This document shows positions 36,620 through 48,832 of a DNA stretch of 64,000 bases, in pieces (within the stretch, counting starts at the first letter, position 1; each line of letters begins with the position of its first letter). The notes beneath the pieces are model-generated. The model was not told where the DNA came from, ran no database searches, and saw only the letters and a program-made list of their open reading frames with translations. Source of the DNA: Lichtheimia corymbifera B2541 (lineage: Eukaryota > Mucoromycota > Mucoromycetes > Mucorales > Lichtheimiaceae); contig JNEU01001053.1 in the NCBI GenBank assembly GCA_000697475.1, forward strand, positions 1-64,000. The letters are read 5' to 3'. A program made the position numbers and the translations under genes.

Positions 36620-38300
36620 GATTCTTCAGCCCTCACGTTCTTGTGCTTTGCTGTAAGCTCTTTGTTGAGAGTGGCAATATCACATTCCTTGTGGAATTGG
36701 CTCTTTTCCCGTAATATGGTCTTGTGATCCAATTTCGGTGGGATATTGTCGTAGCCTGTTGAAACAAAAGCTACTCAGTGAACCCGTAAACGCGACATGG
36801 AATGTGTAGTTTTACCTGAAGGCATATCTCCGAGTCGCATTGTGTATGCACGAATAACCCGAGTGAATGTCGTTCCGAAATCAGCAAGCGTACTTCAATT
36901 GATTATGCCACAATTCGACGTAGTTGTTGGTTTCCATAGTGGTGCAAGAGGCATCCTAATTATACTACTATAAGTCAAAGACCTTTTGGACCACTTGAAA
37001 GGCAAGCGAGATGAAATTGGAATACATACATGATCATCAACCGGTTGTCATGAGCGACCGGTAAACATCGAAAGCAGTAACTCGGCCCAAAGCATAATGA
37101 AAAAATCTCCCTTCAAAGCCTTCTTGATTTCCTGTCAATGGACAGTAGATATCCATCCTCATAATGTCCCATCCCCATCCAATAAGGCAGCATTGGTGTG
37201 CGATTTTCAAGATTGGCATACGAGATCCATCATGCACCACACGTAAACCAGGTCTTGATGGGATAGCACACGCGACGATATTGACTTGAGCAATAAAACG
37301 GTACTCGAAACCACAGCCATACGATGGTATTAGAATGTCCTCATGCTCCAAAGATTGCTTTCTTGCTGCAGAGATATCTACCCCAAAGTCGAAGGTTGAT
37401 GGAAGCAATACATAGGACTCGGCAATAACAAGGAGACCAAAAAGGTTGACGATGATGGAGATTGAGGTGACACCGATTCCAGCTATGACAACATGGTCCT
37501 CTCCTCAAGGCTATACAGTCCAATGGCATGCTTGGCGTATTGTTGATAATATAATATAGCCGATCGAGAGCCTGCCACTATATTCCTTTGTAAGTTCTCA
37601 CTTGAAGGCGACACACCATGAAATGAACACATTACCTGATGGAGTTAAACCTTCTTCAGGTACCCCCATTTCCATGCCATCCATATCGTGTTCCTGTTGC
37701 TGTTTAATCGTAAGGCTCATTAGTTATCAAGTCTTGCTTTATAGATCCAATAATATGCGTACCAATGAAACAATATCCGGCCTTCGATAACTTGGTACTG
37801 CCACAGGTACCATCATTCAACGTGCTCAAACTGCCATAAATTCAACGTGAGATAACAAGGACAGCCTTGGTTTCCATGCCAACATACCCAAAACGGTGGC
37901 AACGTAAAGACGTGCTCCTTGAGTGAGCCATGGAACGAACACGCGGCATATCAACCTGCATGCAAACCTTAGTATCACCGTATCCCAACTTGAATAATTA
38001 ATATTGAACTTACCTGTTGTATTGGAATGGAAGCTGGAGCCATTGGTTGATCGCACGCGTACTTGTTGTAACTGGAAAGTGTAGCCATTGACCGCCCGTT
38101 CACCCAGTGGAAGCTCTACATTGAAAGCGAAGACAGCTGTTAATACGCTGTAGTTTGTCAACAGAGATAAACTTACCGAGCTTTGTGAAGTAAAAGTGTA
38201 GAAAAAGGGCGTCTTTGTTCCTCTCGATCTTCCAAATTTTATGCACTACGCGCCACCACCCCCGCTTGCTGCAGTTAAAGTGCACCAGCAATATCTTCCA
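36620..38300 (-). pseudogene. Fragmentary coding traces, possibly a broken or unresolved gene
   Basis: Several exon-like pieces on the minus strand have good splice sites but do not join into one frame. 38291-38177 plus 38115-38014 join well (FLHFYFTKLELPLGERAV), but the next acceptor leads to an immediate stop. 37813-37763 plus the segment after it reads VPVAVPSYRRPDIVSL then QQEHDMDGMEMGVPEEG. A hydrophobic, transmembrane-like segment VVIAGIGVTSISIIVNLFGL (about 37490-37430) lies in a frame shifted from the preceding piece, and continues open to 37037. A further exon-like piece is at 36767-36600 (YDNIPPKLDHKTILREK). Either one membrane protein gene with frameshifts or two poorly resolved genes; no family recognised. 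Confidence 0.35.
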
Positions 38301-38699
38301 GATTTCAACTGAACATAGCCCTTGTAATCGAGCTATACATCATTCTACTCTGATGGCGTCTACATATTAGACCCGTGCACATCCATGCAGCTCGACTCAA
38401 CTTGTACAATCACCATCCTACGACTCCCCTTACCAATCATACAAGATATGTATCCCTGTATATAAATCCATTGTCCTTCTCGTTGTCATTATGAATACCT
38501 TCTTCATTATTGTATGCTTGCGCATAAAGAGCCAACACTGTCAAAAACAATCAACATCATCCCATTTACGCAGCAACTGTAAAGGACATGCGTGAAATCA
38601 TTACTACATGCCATCTTACTCAGTTCATCACCTCCTTATCCATTAGTAGGGAACAACTCGATCACGGATACAACATAGACAAAACACAAGGCACCTGTC

Positions 38700-39560
38700 C
38701 CTCAAGTTTTCATAATAAAGTGTGCGGTTTTTAAATGAATGAATTTGATCAGCATGATTCAGACCAAGTTTCACGTTCGGGAGGAGGAATCCCAAGGTAA
38801 TTCAGAGTAATCGACATTTCATGAATCCGGGCGGGGTACGGAATTTCCGTCCTTCATAGTCAACTCCACATTATACCCTCTCATTCATAACTTTCAAATG
38901 AAGTGTGGGTCCTTTATTAAGACAAAGTTGATCGGCATGTCTGAAAGCACATTGTGTAAAAGTTTCAAGTTTGTGGTGGGCAATCTCGAGGTTACGGCCC
39001 GTTCATCCTATATATATTCCCGTCCGTTTATCGTCGGGCGCCCCCTTTTTATTTCTCACAATGAAGCCTGCGACTTTAATATGAATGGAGTTGATCAGCA
39101 TGTCGAAGCCCACGGCCTGACCAAGTTTCACGATGGAGGTGGACAACGGCGGAGGTATGCACTATGCACCCTACTGCGTTCCGTCCGTCCATCATCTCTC
39201 CTATATTTGGACCGCCCGATTCATTGAAACATCATAATGAAGCATACAGTTTTTAAATGAATGCAGTTGATCAGCATGACTCAGAGAACCTGCTTACCAA
39301 GTTTCAAGTTCAAAATGGGGAATCCCAAGGAAATGCATACTAAATGACATTTTAATGAATCCGGCGCGTACCCCATTTCCGACCGCCCATAGTAAACCCC
39401 ACATTATACCCTCCCATTCAAAATTTTTAAATAAAGTGTGGGTTCTTTATTAAGACAAAGCTGATCAGCATGCCGAGCAGCATATTGTGTGAAAGTTTCA
39501 GGTTCGAGACAGGTAATCAAAGTCATGGGTTGATTTATAGTGTGCATGGATTTGCATGAC
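38700..39560. repeat. About 180-bp imperfect tandem repeat array
   Basis: Five units contain aaatgaagtgtgggttcttt-like sequence, aagacaaagttgatcagcatg and gtgtgaaagtttcaggttcgag. The gatcagcatg core is at 38747, 38930, 39093, 39269 and 39463 (spacings 183, 163, 176 and 194). The same units recur at 60640-61290. Confidence 0.85.
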
Positions 39561-40320
39561 AGTGCCTGACCTATTTAATTTCCAGCTCTTTCCATTCCCA
39601 CTTTATTTTCTCTTTTTCCCATTCTCAACTGTTGCCCCATTCAAGTACAGTTACCACTTGCGAACGATTGTCCTGCTTCGACCCATCATGTCAATCCTAC
39701 AACTGCATTGATCCGACTGGCATTGACTGAATGGCAACTACGTGGTGTGTACACAGCCTTCTTGTCACTCTTCTTCTACAATACCTTCGTTTCAGGACAC
39801 TCCACCTCGCTTGCACACTCCTCTGTCACAATCAAACGCAACAGCATTCATTCCAGCAGTTGCTATTCACTCCATTATCTCAAACAGCGTTCACAATCTT
39901 GTCACTCTACTACAATACACGCCCTTGCACTCTCCTCTACACGACCAAACATAACAGCAGTTGCTATTCCACTGTCTCACATTACTTGCAACAACCTGCC
40001 TTACAGCCGCGTCTGCCTGGACAGCTGTTCGCCATTGTATAGAAGCAGCTTTATTTACGTGTGGCAACTTGCTATGATGCATACGACTTCTAATGGATGA
40101 TCCCATGTCAGCTATCAAGTGTCCCGCAACACAAGCAATCTTCTCCTTGTTGACGATCAAGAAAAGGATAGACCAAGAGCCGGATGGGAAAGCAAGCATA
40201 TCAGCGGCAACATTGTACTTGCAATGGCTATGGATGGATGGATGGATGCAATCAAGTACAGTAATGCGAACTCCTGGAATGTTGCTTTGGTTACTTGGCG
40301 CGTCGTCAGCATGAATACAG
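39560..40320. repeat. Dispersed repeat block, copy 1
   Basis: Collinear with 61290-62010: cccattctcaactgttgccccattc, gattgtcctgcttc, gactgaatggcaa, attgtatagaagcagcttta and a gatggatggatgg run recur in the same order. A partial third copy of the final part lies near 43170-43260 (caatcaagtac ... atgttgttttgttcacttgga). Frames such as 39731-40042 exist in both copies but are serine/threonine-rich without a start in common, so I treat them as noncoding. Confidence 0.8.
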
Positions 40321-41519
40321 GAACAATCACGTGGATACGGTTGAGGATGACGATGGATTGGATGGCATGGACAAGAGGCCGTATATCTTTGACGAGAGAA
40401 GGTTTACCACCATGGATGATGTCGCAACACTCAAGTCAATGCATGCAACAGCTACTTCTGCAATCATGGATGAAGATACTTATGACGACAGCAACCAAGA
40501 ATACAATGACACAACGACACCTGCTGATTCTTTGTGATCCACTGGTTGGCTTCTGGATTGAAATCATTCGAAGGTCGGAAGGCGAGTAGGATTATCCACA
40601 TCATTGTATCGAGACGTTTTTATTCCTTTCTCATATTACATTCATTAAAGCTTCTTCATTCATATGCCGATAGACGATGGGTAGTGTCAATAACGGATTG
40701 TATACATGTTCAAATAGACGCTTGTATTTTCAGTGATAATAAACCCATAGTAGTGTAACCCAACAACACTGCTTGTTACGGAAGCTTGGTCCATTGTAAG
40801 CTTAAATCAATACGCTTAAGAAAGATGAGGTCTGTGGCATACATCATAATGCTTACCTATAACAACGAGCAAGTGGCTGTTATTAGATCATCCCAATTCA
40901 TGAATGATGTTGAATATTTTATAAAGTATCTTGCATTGTTCTTCAAATTGGCTGCATCATACCGACACGACACTCTGCATCTTTGGCTCTATGAAGGTCT
41001 AGTACTTGACATTGAACAAAGATCACCTTTCATATATAGCATCACGCTTATTATATATACTATGTAAAACATAAATCGCTTGTATGTCTCAAGCTTACAA
41101 CCAAACGCGGGTGTTTTTAATGAAACAAAGTTGCTCATGCTTCCAAGAATTTTGTGTATGTAGAAGTTTCGCAATGGAAGAGGCAAATATCATCGGGGAC
41201 ATGAACCGTACACCTTATGTTCCGTCCTATTATCATCATTGCTTTTTATATAGATTGAGTTAAAAACATCTATTGCTCGATAACCAATGTTTTATTGACA
41301 GCACTATTAGACATCTGTATAAAGTAGAGAATGTATTAAAGCTTTGAAAGCATCGGGATCCCAAAATATTCACCGCCTCGGCTTTGCTGCATTTGCGTCG
41401 CAGCAGCTCATCGGCGTAATTGCTATCTCCTCCTCCTCCTCCTCCTCTTCCTCTTCCTCTTCCTCCTATGAAGGAAATTCTCAGCCTCATCTATCTCCCA
41501 TGCCAATTACTAACACAAT
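40321..41519. other. Repeat-derived intergenic sequence
   Basis: Contains a diverged relative of the 519-bp array unit at 40975-41065 (tgacattgaacaaagatcacc, catatatagcatcacgctta), a relative of the 10.9-kb copy. It also holds a (TCC)n microsatellite at 41429-41468. No gene is seen. Confidence 0.4.
41429..41468. repeat. (TCC)n / (TTCC)-type microsatellite
   Basis: About 13 TCC or TTCC triplets in a row on the plus strand. Confidence 0.8.
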
Positions 41520-41589
41520 GGTCTTGTAATGTAATGGGAACATGCAGTACTAAAGCGCCTGTAATCCGAGTTCGATCCTCGGCAAGACC
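41520..41589 (+). tRNA. tRNA-like element, probably a tRNA pseudogene
   Basis: The 70 nt fold as a cloverleaf. Acceptor stem GGTCTTG/CAAGACC is seven perfect pairs. The D arm has ATGT/ACAT with an AATGGGA loop. The T arm CCGAG-TTCGATC-CTCGG is perfect with a canonical B-box loop. A TTTT pol III stop follows directly. The anticodon arm is defective: CAGTA/GCCTG makes only three outer pairs, with loop CTAAAGC giving a nominal AAA anticodon. Two mismatches in the anticodon stem and the odd anticodon suggest a decayed tRNA gene rather than a working one. Its location in repeat-rich sequence fits that. Confidence 0.5.
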
Positions 41590-41593
41590 TTTT

Positions 41594-43844
41594 CCCCCAT
41601 TCAATCACAACCTTTTCATTCATCTACCTGATATTTGCATTAACAAACTGCTTCAAATGAATTGCCTGTATTTGATACAACGCAAATTACAATACTAGTA
41701 CGATACATAGATATGAGCAAAGAGTCATATTTAAATTATAGAATTGCAAAACGCAACCTTTTTTGAAATAGGTCCTCGTAAAGAAAGTCGTGGTATTGCT
41801 GTGTGGATTTACTGTATTATGCAGAGCGGGGCGGCCGTCAGTAAACCGACAAGCCAGATTTAATTACCTTCTCTTCTTCAAGCTCTCTCTTTCCCAACCC
41901 TGAAACAAGCTGAGTTGAACACGCAGCATACATCAAGACGCGCTTTACAGCATAAGGCTTACAACGGTCCGGTTGCCTTTATTGTTCCTTCATAACAGCA
42001 ACTACCAACACAAAAGTCAACGTCCTCATTGGTCAAGGTGAATGGGCCATTCGACCGACTGCATCGTACTACTTGCAACGTATGAGTGAATAGAGGACGC
42101 AAACCATGTGCTTCAGACGACAAAGGTATGCTCATGCAAGCTATAGGTCTGTATACCTTTACACAGCAGCCAGGTTCTCTTTCTCCTTTCTCGACTGGTG
42201 AACCAGGTACAGTCTTGGTAACAAGCGTGGCCGTGAACATATGACTGAAAAGAACGATATGTAGGCAGTCGATGGATGGGGATGATGGCGTCTATATCAA
42301 GTTCAAGGAATAACAAGGCGGGTTGTTACCGATGTTGCTAGTCAACGAGGTGAGTTACATGGTTCGGTGATGATGGAATGGCATCGCTGACTAGCTGCAT
42401 ATACAAGAATGAGCAAGAGAAACTTTTTATCAACTTGTTGCCATGGGTTGGATACTGGTGCTATTTATTTGATACGAGGCCTTGTTGGCAAACTGAGCAT
42501 GGTTGGATGACATCTTCGGATCGTTAGCAGCAGGACATGAATTGGACCAGGTAAGGATGATGGATGTGGATGCTAGAGCTTTTTTTTTTACACGAGCTCT
42601 CTTAGGCTGAACATGGCCCTGATTTATATTGTTGGATCATCGGCAGCAGGACATGGATGAGGTAAGTAAGGATGGCAGATTGGGTTGCGCAGCGAACAAA
42701 CAAAGAAACTAACTCATGTCTTTGTACTCAAACTTTTCCAAGCTTGTTCGGGATGCGAGATCAGCTCCAATAAGTTGCGATGCCACAGCATATTTGGTCA
42801 GCTTCATCTATTACACAACAATCATGGATTGCTTTCACCAATGCACGCTTCGGGGAGCAACAGCACACTACTGCAGAATTTTTCGTATCATGATTCACCT
42901 ATTTATCAAGGTAACATAAAAGGATGGACGGGCATATGTTGATCAACAAATCACGATTAATAATTTGAGTCATTTAGATATGACCTGATGCTCAGGTGTG
43001 GATAATACCACATCAGATATCAAGTACGCTGCAAAACGAGCAATCTTTATTCGGTGGAGCTGCGATCGAAAACGACCATGCAAGAAGTAGACCGACACCC
43101 GTGTGGAAACGAAGGCATATCAGCAGTGTCCACTGGGCTCTTTCGATCAACGTCTTGGGTTCGGGTTGAATATGGTGGATCGGTGCAATCAAGTACGGCG
43201 ATGAGGATCCTTGAAATGTTGTTTTGTTCACTTGGACGCCGTCAGCAGGAAGGTTCCTTCATGTCATGTTCGGGGATAAGGCTGAGGATGATCAATTGGG
43301 TGGCCGGTGTATTTGACATACAACAATGGAGATATGCATTACTCTAGCCAAGGCACTCGGCGACTATTTTCATTACCTAGCGACTATGATGGCAATCGAC
43401 CACAGGGTATTCAGGAGTAGACAAGGTGTACGACGATCAGTAGTATTCAGCACACAGTTCCTCGATTTGTCCTGCTTTTCTTGGAATAGAAGATGTCCAT
43501 TGCTCGCTATACTCTCTCCCCAACATCATCACCATCCTCATGCATTACAGCTATTGATATCCTAGCATGTTTCTTTGTACATAGTAAGATAATTCATCCC
43601 CCCCCTACTTGCCATGATTAAAGATGTGTCATAAGCGACAATATTGTTGGTCAATACCACCACTTCTATCCATGCATACGTGTGATAATTCAATCAAGGG
43701 ATACAACTTCCAAATATTATTAACAACAATGAACCAAAGGATTGCATAATCAACACTGCCAAGCCAAAAGATGACCATGTGATGCGCATGTGCGTGCGTG
43801 CCTTAAAGACCGATTGGCCATCCAACAATGGAAACTGAAACAAA
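41594..43844. other. 2.2 kb without a recognised gene
   Basis: Includes open frames at 41959-42240 (minus, 93 residues) and 42685-42942 (plus) with no family resemblance. A short internal repeat of the form gatc-ttagcagcaggacatg / atcatcggcagcaggacatg lies at about 42515-42660, and a partial copy of the dispersed block near 43170-43260. I see nothing else. Confidence 0.35.
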
Positions 43845-44384
43845 ATGCTTCTTTTACTCGGTATATTCATTGTCGTTATCCTAGGCAAGTCTATCTATCA
43901 CTGCATTCCACCACGACCACAGTAGTCGACGCCATGATTCCTTGTACTAACGACATCTCGTATAGTATGCTGGCTACTCAGAAAGAGGATACTGGATCTT
44001 GCCAACCGTGGAGCTGACCAAATGAATCGTCTGCTTGGCTACCATTTGCTACCAACAACACTCGGATCGTTTGAAGATGACATTGAGGACGGCTTAACGA
44101 GCTCGCAATTCGACCTTGAAGCGAATATCGATCAAGACGACCAACGTGCAGGCCTCAAGGATAAAGAGGAAATCCTCAAGATTATGAAGAAACAAAAAGT
44201 ATCCTTCGATGAAGCGCGTTTGATTCGACAACAACGATTATTGAAGAAGAATGTAAGTGGTTTATACGACTGTAAAGATAGCACAAAAAAAGCTAATGGT
44301 ACTATATAGAACATTGATCCTGCTACTGGCTTGCCACTTGATCCCAAATTTGTTACATTCGGTGGACCTTCATCGTCGTCATAG
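43845..44384 (+). CDS. DUF2015-family small membrane-anchored protein
   Basis: Three exons: 43845-43921, 43982-44252 and 44310-44384; 140 residues. The N-terminus is a single hydrophobic helix (LLLLGIFIVVILGKSIY), a signal anchor. The conserved region has LPTTLGSFEDDIEDGLTSSQ, FDLEAN and KIMKKQKVSFDEARLIRQQR, then NIDPATGLPLDPKFVTFGG; this order is the DUF2015 signature as I remember it from fungal proteomes. Function is unknown. Intron 1 is placed by frame: acceptor ctactcag at 43981 restores the open frame QKRILDLANRGADQMNRLL, whereas the earlier tatag does not. The gene is convergent with the NDK-domain gene, stops 114 bp apart. Confidence 0.8.
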
Positions 44385-44498
44385 CAACAACAATTACAAT
44401 ATCGTCAATATACCGTATCATTTCACAAAGCACTTTTTATTATCATGTTGACTGGAGCATTATTATTCAACGTGGACTCGACTCTCTCTCTTTCAAGA

Positions 44499-46243
44499 TC
44501 ACTTGTTGGGACGAAGTATTCGTGAGCGTGCCGCTTTGATTGCAATGGTGGCGGTTTGAGAACCTGTTTTTGTGTCGATGGATCCCATTTCGTAAGCGTT
44601 GACATTCTTGCGAGAACTGGATATGGTGGGTGCCGTCAATCGTGCAAGTCTGCCTTTAGTTGGGGAGGTTCTTTTCTTGGCAGTTGGAAGAGGGACTTTA
44701 TCTGGTTGAGATATCTGCTTCGGGTTGAGCAACGCCACACGGGGCATCTTGGCACGCTTATGAGCAACATTGGGGATGCTGATATTGGGTTCATCGCTGG
44801 ATAATGGTTGTTGTTTGGATTTGGATTGGGCTTTGGATTGCTCTTTGTGCTCTGTGGTGGAGGATGATGGTGGATGAGTTGCAGTATTCTTGGAAACTTG
44901 GGGTTCTGCGTCTTGTGGTGGTGCTACTTTATTTTCATCCAGGCTATCAGCGACCTTTTTTTCATCACATGTAACCGGATTATCGTGGCTCGAGCTGTTT
45001 TGCGTAACGATCTCATCAGCAGTCGATTCTAACGTTGCATCCGTTCGCGTTTCTTGGAGCTTGTTGGTGGCCAAACAAGGTGACGCATTTACAACAATGC
45101 TCTTCTTCTCTTCCTCATTCGAAACCTTGGGATCAGCAGCATTACGCGTTTGAGATACAGTATCGGAACCAGCTTCCTCAATGCTCTTATCCACATTAGC
45201 AGATAATGATTGCGATCGGGTCGTATCCTCGTGTTGTTGTTGCTGATCAATCCTGTCACTGGCATTGTTCTCATGCTGTGTAACACAGCTGTCGTGAAAC
45301 AAGAGTTCGACGTCTTTCTTTGCTTGTTCGGAAGATTGGCTACTATGCACGACATTATGATATAGGATATTGCTATCAAAACGTAGATAGATGAATAAAC
45401 TTGTGCAAAAATAAAAACACCACTTTTCTTACGTTTCGCCCATTGTATTCACATCCGAATGACCAATGAACCTTTGCCAATCTTGGATAACATCAGCGCT
45501 ATTCCTTTGAAGCACCATTGCAAATACCGGTCCTCTGAATGACAATCGGGTATTAGAATGTGCTCACAAGATCCCATGCACTCAGGCTTATAGTAGCTGC
45601 ATGTGAGCACCCCCTTGATTTCTCCTACCTTGTATACTCTACCTTATCATTGACTCCATTATTTCATTTGTCTCTTTCTTGAACAAGTCGGAAGCCTGGT
45701 TTGTCGTCAGCTGAATTTCCCGCTGCTGTACAATCAAAAAGCCTTTGTTTTCAACTATGCGTATAATATCGTCCTTTTGACTCAATGCATCTTGCTTGAA
45801 AATGACCACCATATTGTCATGCTGCTACAATCTATTGTTTAGTGCTCTATCAACGTGTTTTCCTGAAAGCTCATTATAACATACCGGTTCTTCTGGATCC
45901 TTATCGCCACTGTCATCGTTCTCCAAAGACGATTCTATCACCTTGTTGTTCGTTTCTGCCGATGATCTTTGGTTCTCCTCCTGTTTTACGACGATAGCTT
46001 GCTGGTCATCATTTCTAGTGCCATTCAAGTCGGCCACTCCGGTTACTTTATTATCTCCTAAACCTATGTATCAGCCATGCTATTGTCTATTGATGCGTTA
46101 ATAAAAGACATACCCACACCGCTTGCTTCGGCATTGGTCAAAGAATGAATAGTCTATATGAACACATTAAAGGCAACAGCCTATAAACTGGGTGTTCCGT
46201 GATTTTTACTTACAGAATCGTTTGAAGAAGCTAATAAAGCCAT
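44499..46243 (-). CDS. Nucleoside diphosphate kinase-domain protein with long disordered tail
   Basis: Six exons: 46243-46214, 46153-46114, 46057-45885, 45824-45643, 45534-45433 and 45372-44499; 466 residues. Residues about 83-195 match the NDK fold: MVVIFKQDALSQKDDIIRIV (family KPD becomes KQD), GFLIVQQREIQLT, RGPVFAMVL, FIGHSD and NVVHSSQSSEQAKKDVELLF, keeping the active-site histidine at about residue 185. The N-terminal 80 residues and the C-terminal 260 are low complexity; the end is basic and proline-rich (KKRTSPTKGRLARL). The domain is diverged like vertebrate NME5 or NME8 types, so kinase activity is uncertain. The C-terminal composition would suit nucleic-acid or microtubule binding, an inference only. 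Confidence 0.8.
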
Positions 46244-46447
46244 AACCTTTGAGGGGAAGAAAGGGGAAATATGCGCTAGCAACCAACAAAGTGTATTTAC
46301 GATTATGGCGTAGCACAACAGGATGTGCCACTAGCACGCTTTTCCATATCAGTAAGCACTTGCATGGAACATGGAGATATTATTATACAGAAAAGAGTAA
46401 TACTACAAGGGCCGTATGTTACAAAAGAGATGGAAGATATAGGTACA

Positions 46448-48832
46448 TTAAATCTTTTTATCCTCAAAAACCACGCCATCTGCGTTCTCAGGTACAGATG
46501 TTATACCTTGAACAGTGACCTTGGTGGGAAGATCTGTCAGCTGTCGTCGTCGGCCTCGTAAATCTTGCCAAATGGCTCGAAAGACAATGACAGCATCTTT
46601 GCGTGCTTCCCACAGGGGAAACAAGCCAACGGCAAATGTGCTGTAAAACACCCAAATAATGGATACGATCACCCAACCGCGGAAAAATGGCAAGGAAAAG
46701 ACATATTGCGATCCAAACATAGGTAGCGGCCATAGCACAAAGAGACAAAGTGCAAGAGTAACACTGGTGTATTTAGCGAACCGTGCGGACTTGCGCATTT
46801 GAGCCTGTTCGGCTTCGACATCCTCGTCTTTTTGGATAGCAGCAGCTGGTTCTGGTACAGTTTCATCTTCGACAATTTCAATATTGCGGGTGGCGTCAAA
46901 GGTAAAGTTGTCTGGCTTCCACAAAGATAATGGCACCGTAACGAGCAAAGGTGAAAACAAGGCTACCAAGTTGCCAGCCATCATTGGCATGTTTTGATTT
47001 GTGGTATCGACAGTGATTTCGCCATATAACCCATGGGTGGTCGTGAGCCAAGTAATGATTGCAGCGGCAAAGCCGAAAATGGGTGCGATGGTTGCAGCCA
47101 TGCGGTTCTGTTTACTCCATAGCAACGTAAGCGTGATTGGGATCACAGCAGATGAAATAATGACACCCATCTAGTAGTCAACATGTTAATAGGAAAAATA
47201 CACGTACCATTATCATCATCACTTACCAGCTTATAAAGATAGCCCAAGTTAATGCCCGTTAAATTAAGCAATGTTGCCAATACCCCCATCAGAATACCAA
47301 AGGTGAGTACTGACAGATGAGAGAAACGAATCACCAATTGGTCTGAAGCCTAAAGTATACAAGATGCATCTTAGGATAAGCAGCATCCATGACAACCAGC
47401 ATACAGCAAAACTTACATCAGGCTTGATATACGCACGAAAAATGTCATAGGTGAAAATGGAGGATACGGCAATCAATTCGGCGGATGAAGCGCTAGTAAC
47501 AGCCAAGAAAACAAGTAGCAATGCAATCCATGCACCAGAGGAACCAAGTAATGCAACGCATGCATCTGGCAAAACGAGTCCAGCTGTGACTTCAGCATCC
47601 GTCAACTCGATTCCCAATGCACGTCCAGTCAAACCCACTGTGGTTGCCAAGGTAAAAGGAATCGCATACCATGCCAATCCACCTATAAGATACGCCTTGA
47701 CAGCATACATTGGATGTGCAGCAATCGCTCTCTGCCAATAGGCATTATCCACAAAGACGGTGCCAAAATTTCCCACAATGTTGATGATACCAAAGATAAG
47801 CGCTTGTACTGATGACATGGTCAACAACGAGCCTTCTGCATTATCCTTGATAGGGTTGTTGATGCTGGCAATGGTCAATAGGTCGTACATGCGTTCAATC
47901 GACCCGATTTGTGAAGACGATGCATACACCGTAAATACGACATAAAGAATGACAATGAGGATAGCGACAGTGTGCCTATTACGGGACATGTCAGTTCATG
48001 CTATGCATACATGGAATAGGATACGAACGTGTAATCTGATAGAAAAGTGGCCTTGATTCCACCAAACAAGGTGTAAATGATAACACCCACCGGTAGCAAA
48101 AAGCATGCAGCAATCACATGCATCCCTGTAAGGTAGGATACCACTGCACTTCCTCCTAATAGCAGCATTGCAGTGACAATCTATACATATCAATTAGCTA
48201 AAAAACGTCTGCCATTCATTCGTATGCACATACAATGTTGGTCACCAAAGAAAACACCAGGTATACGAAATGCGTCGATCTTCCATATCTTGCTCGGATG
48301 ACCTTTAAGAGAAAAGTAACTGTTAGGTTCATCTTTTTCCCATATTCATGCGTATCAAAACCTACCTCCAAGCATGTATGTGCATTGGGAGCTCTACGTT
48401 TGAGCTCAATGGCTAAGACCGAGAATAAAAGAACCTGAACAACAGCACCAGAGGCATACCACAAAGGACCAGATACCCCATATCGATAGGCAACCTCAGA
48501 AGAAGTCAAAAGAGTCGCGGCCCAAGTCCAGGAAGATACAATTGCACTAGCAATCAAGCCCGTTTTGACAGAGCGTTTTGCCGTCATGAACATTTCCGAT
48601 GTTTGTACTTCATGAAGGTATCGTTTGAGAAGCCAAGTGATGCCCAGCATAAGCAAAGTAAACAATGCTCCAAACCTACGTATGAAGGATAATGCGGTTG
48701 GCACAATGTAGTAGACAGCCTTCTATAGAAGCATACCCGACAACGACACCATAACCAACGCCTGACACGATTGTGAGTGATATGGATTTAAACAATGATG
48801 TTCAAAATTCTACCTTGTGATAATACAGCCAT
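46448..48832 (-). CDS. DUR3: Urea/polyamine permease Dur3 (sodium:solute symporter family)
   Basis: Eight exons: 48832-48814, 48761-48737, 48675-48366, 48302-48234, 48180-48029, 47975-47417, 47349-47227 and 47170-46448; 659 residues with about 15 membrane segments. Matches to Dur3 run throughout: [66 protein letters not shown] core, [40 protein letters not shown] and [17 protein letters not shown]. It transports urea across the plasma membrane. The start is the ATG at 48832, giving MAVLSQGVGYG; an upstream ATG at 48984 opens only a short leader frame with no usable acceptor to reach the body. It is slightly shorter than the yeast 735, mainly in the C-terminal loop. Confidence 0.93.

Noticed and set aside
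37430..37530. A 34-nt intron (gtatagcc to gtcatag) to join the membrane-protein fragments
   Set aside because: Too short compared with every other intron in the window (about 43 nt or more).
39708..40100. 130-residue frame and its counterpart at 61432-61752 as a transposon protein
   Set aside because: Both are Ser/Thr/Leu-rich, differ in frame and start, and show no catalytic motif; noncoding repeat more likely.
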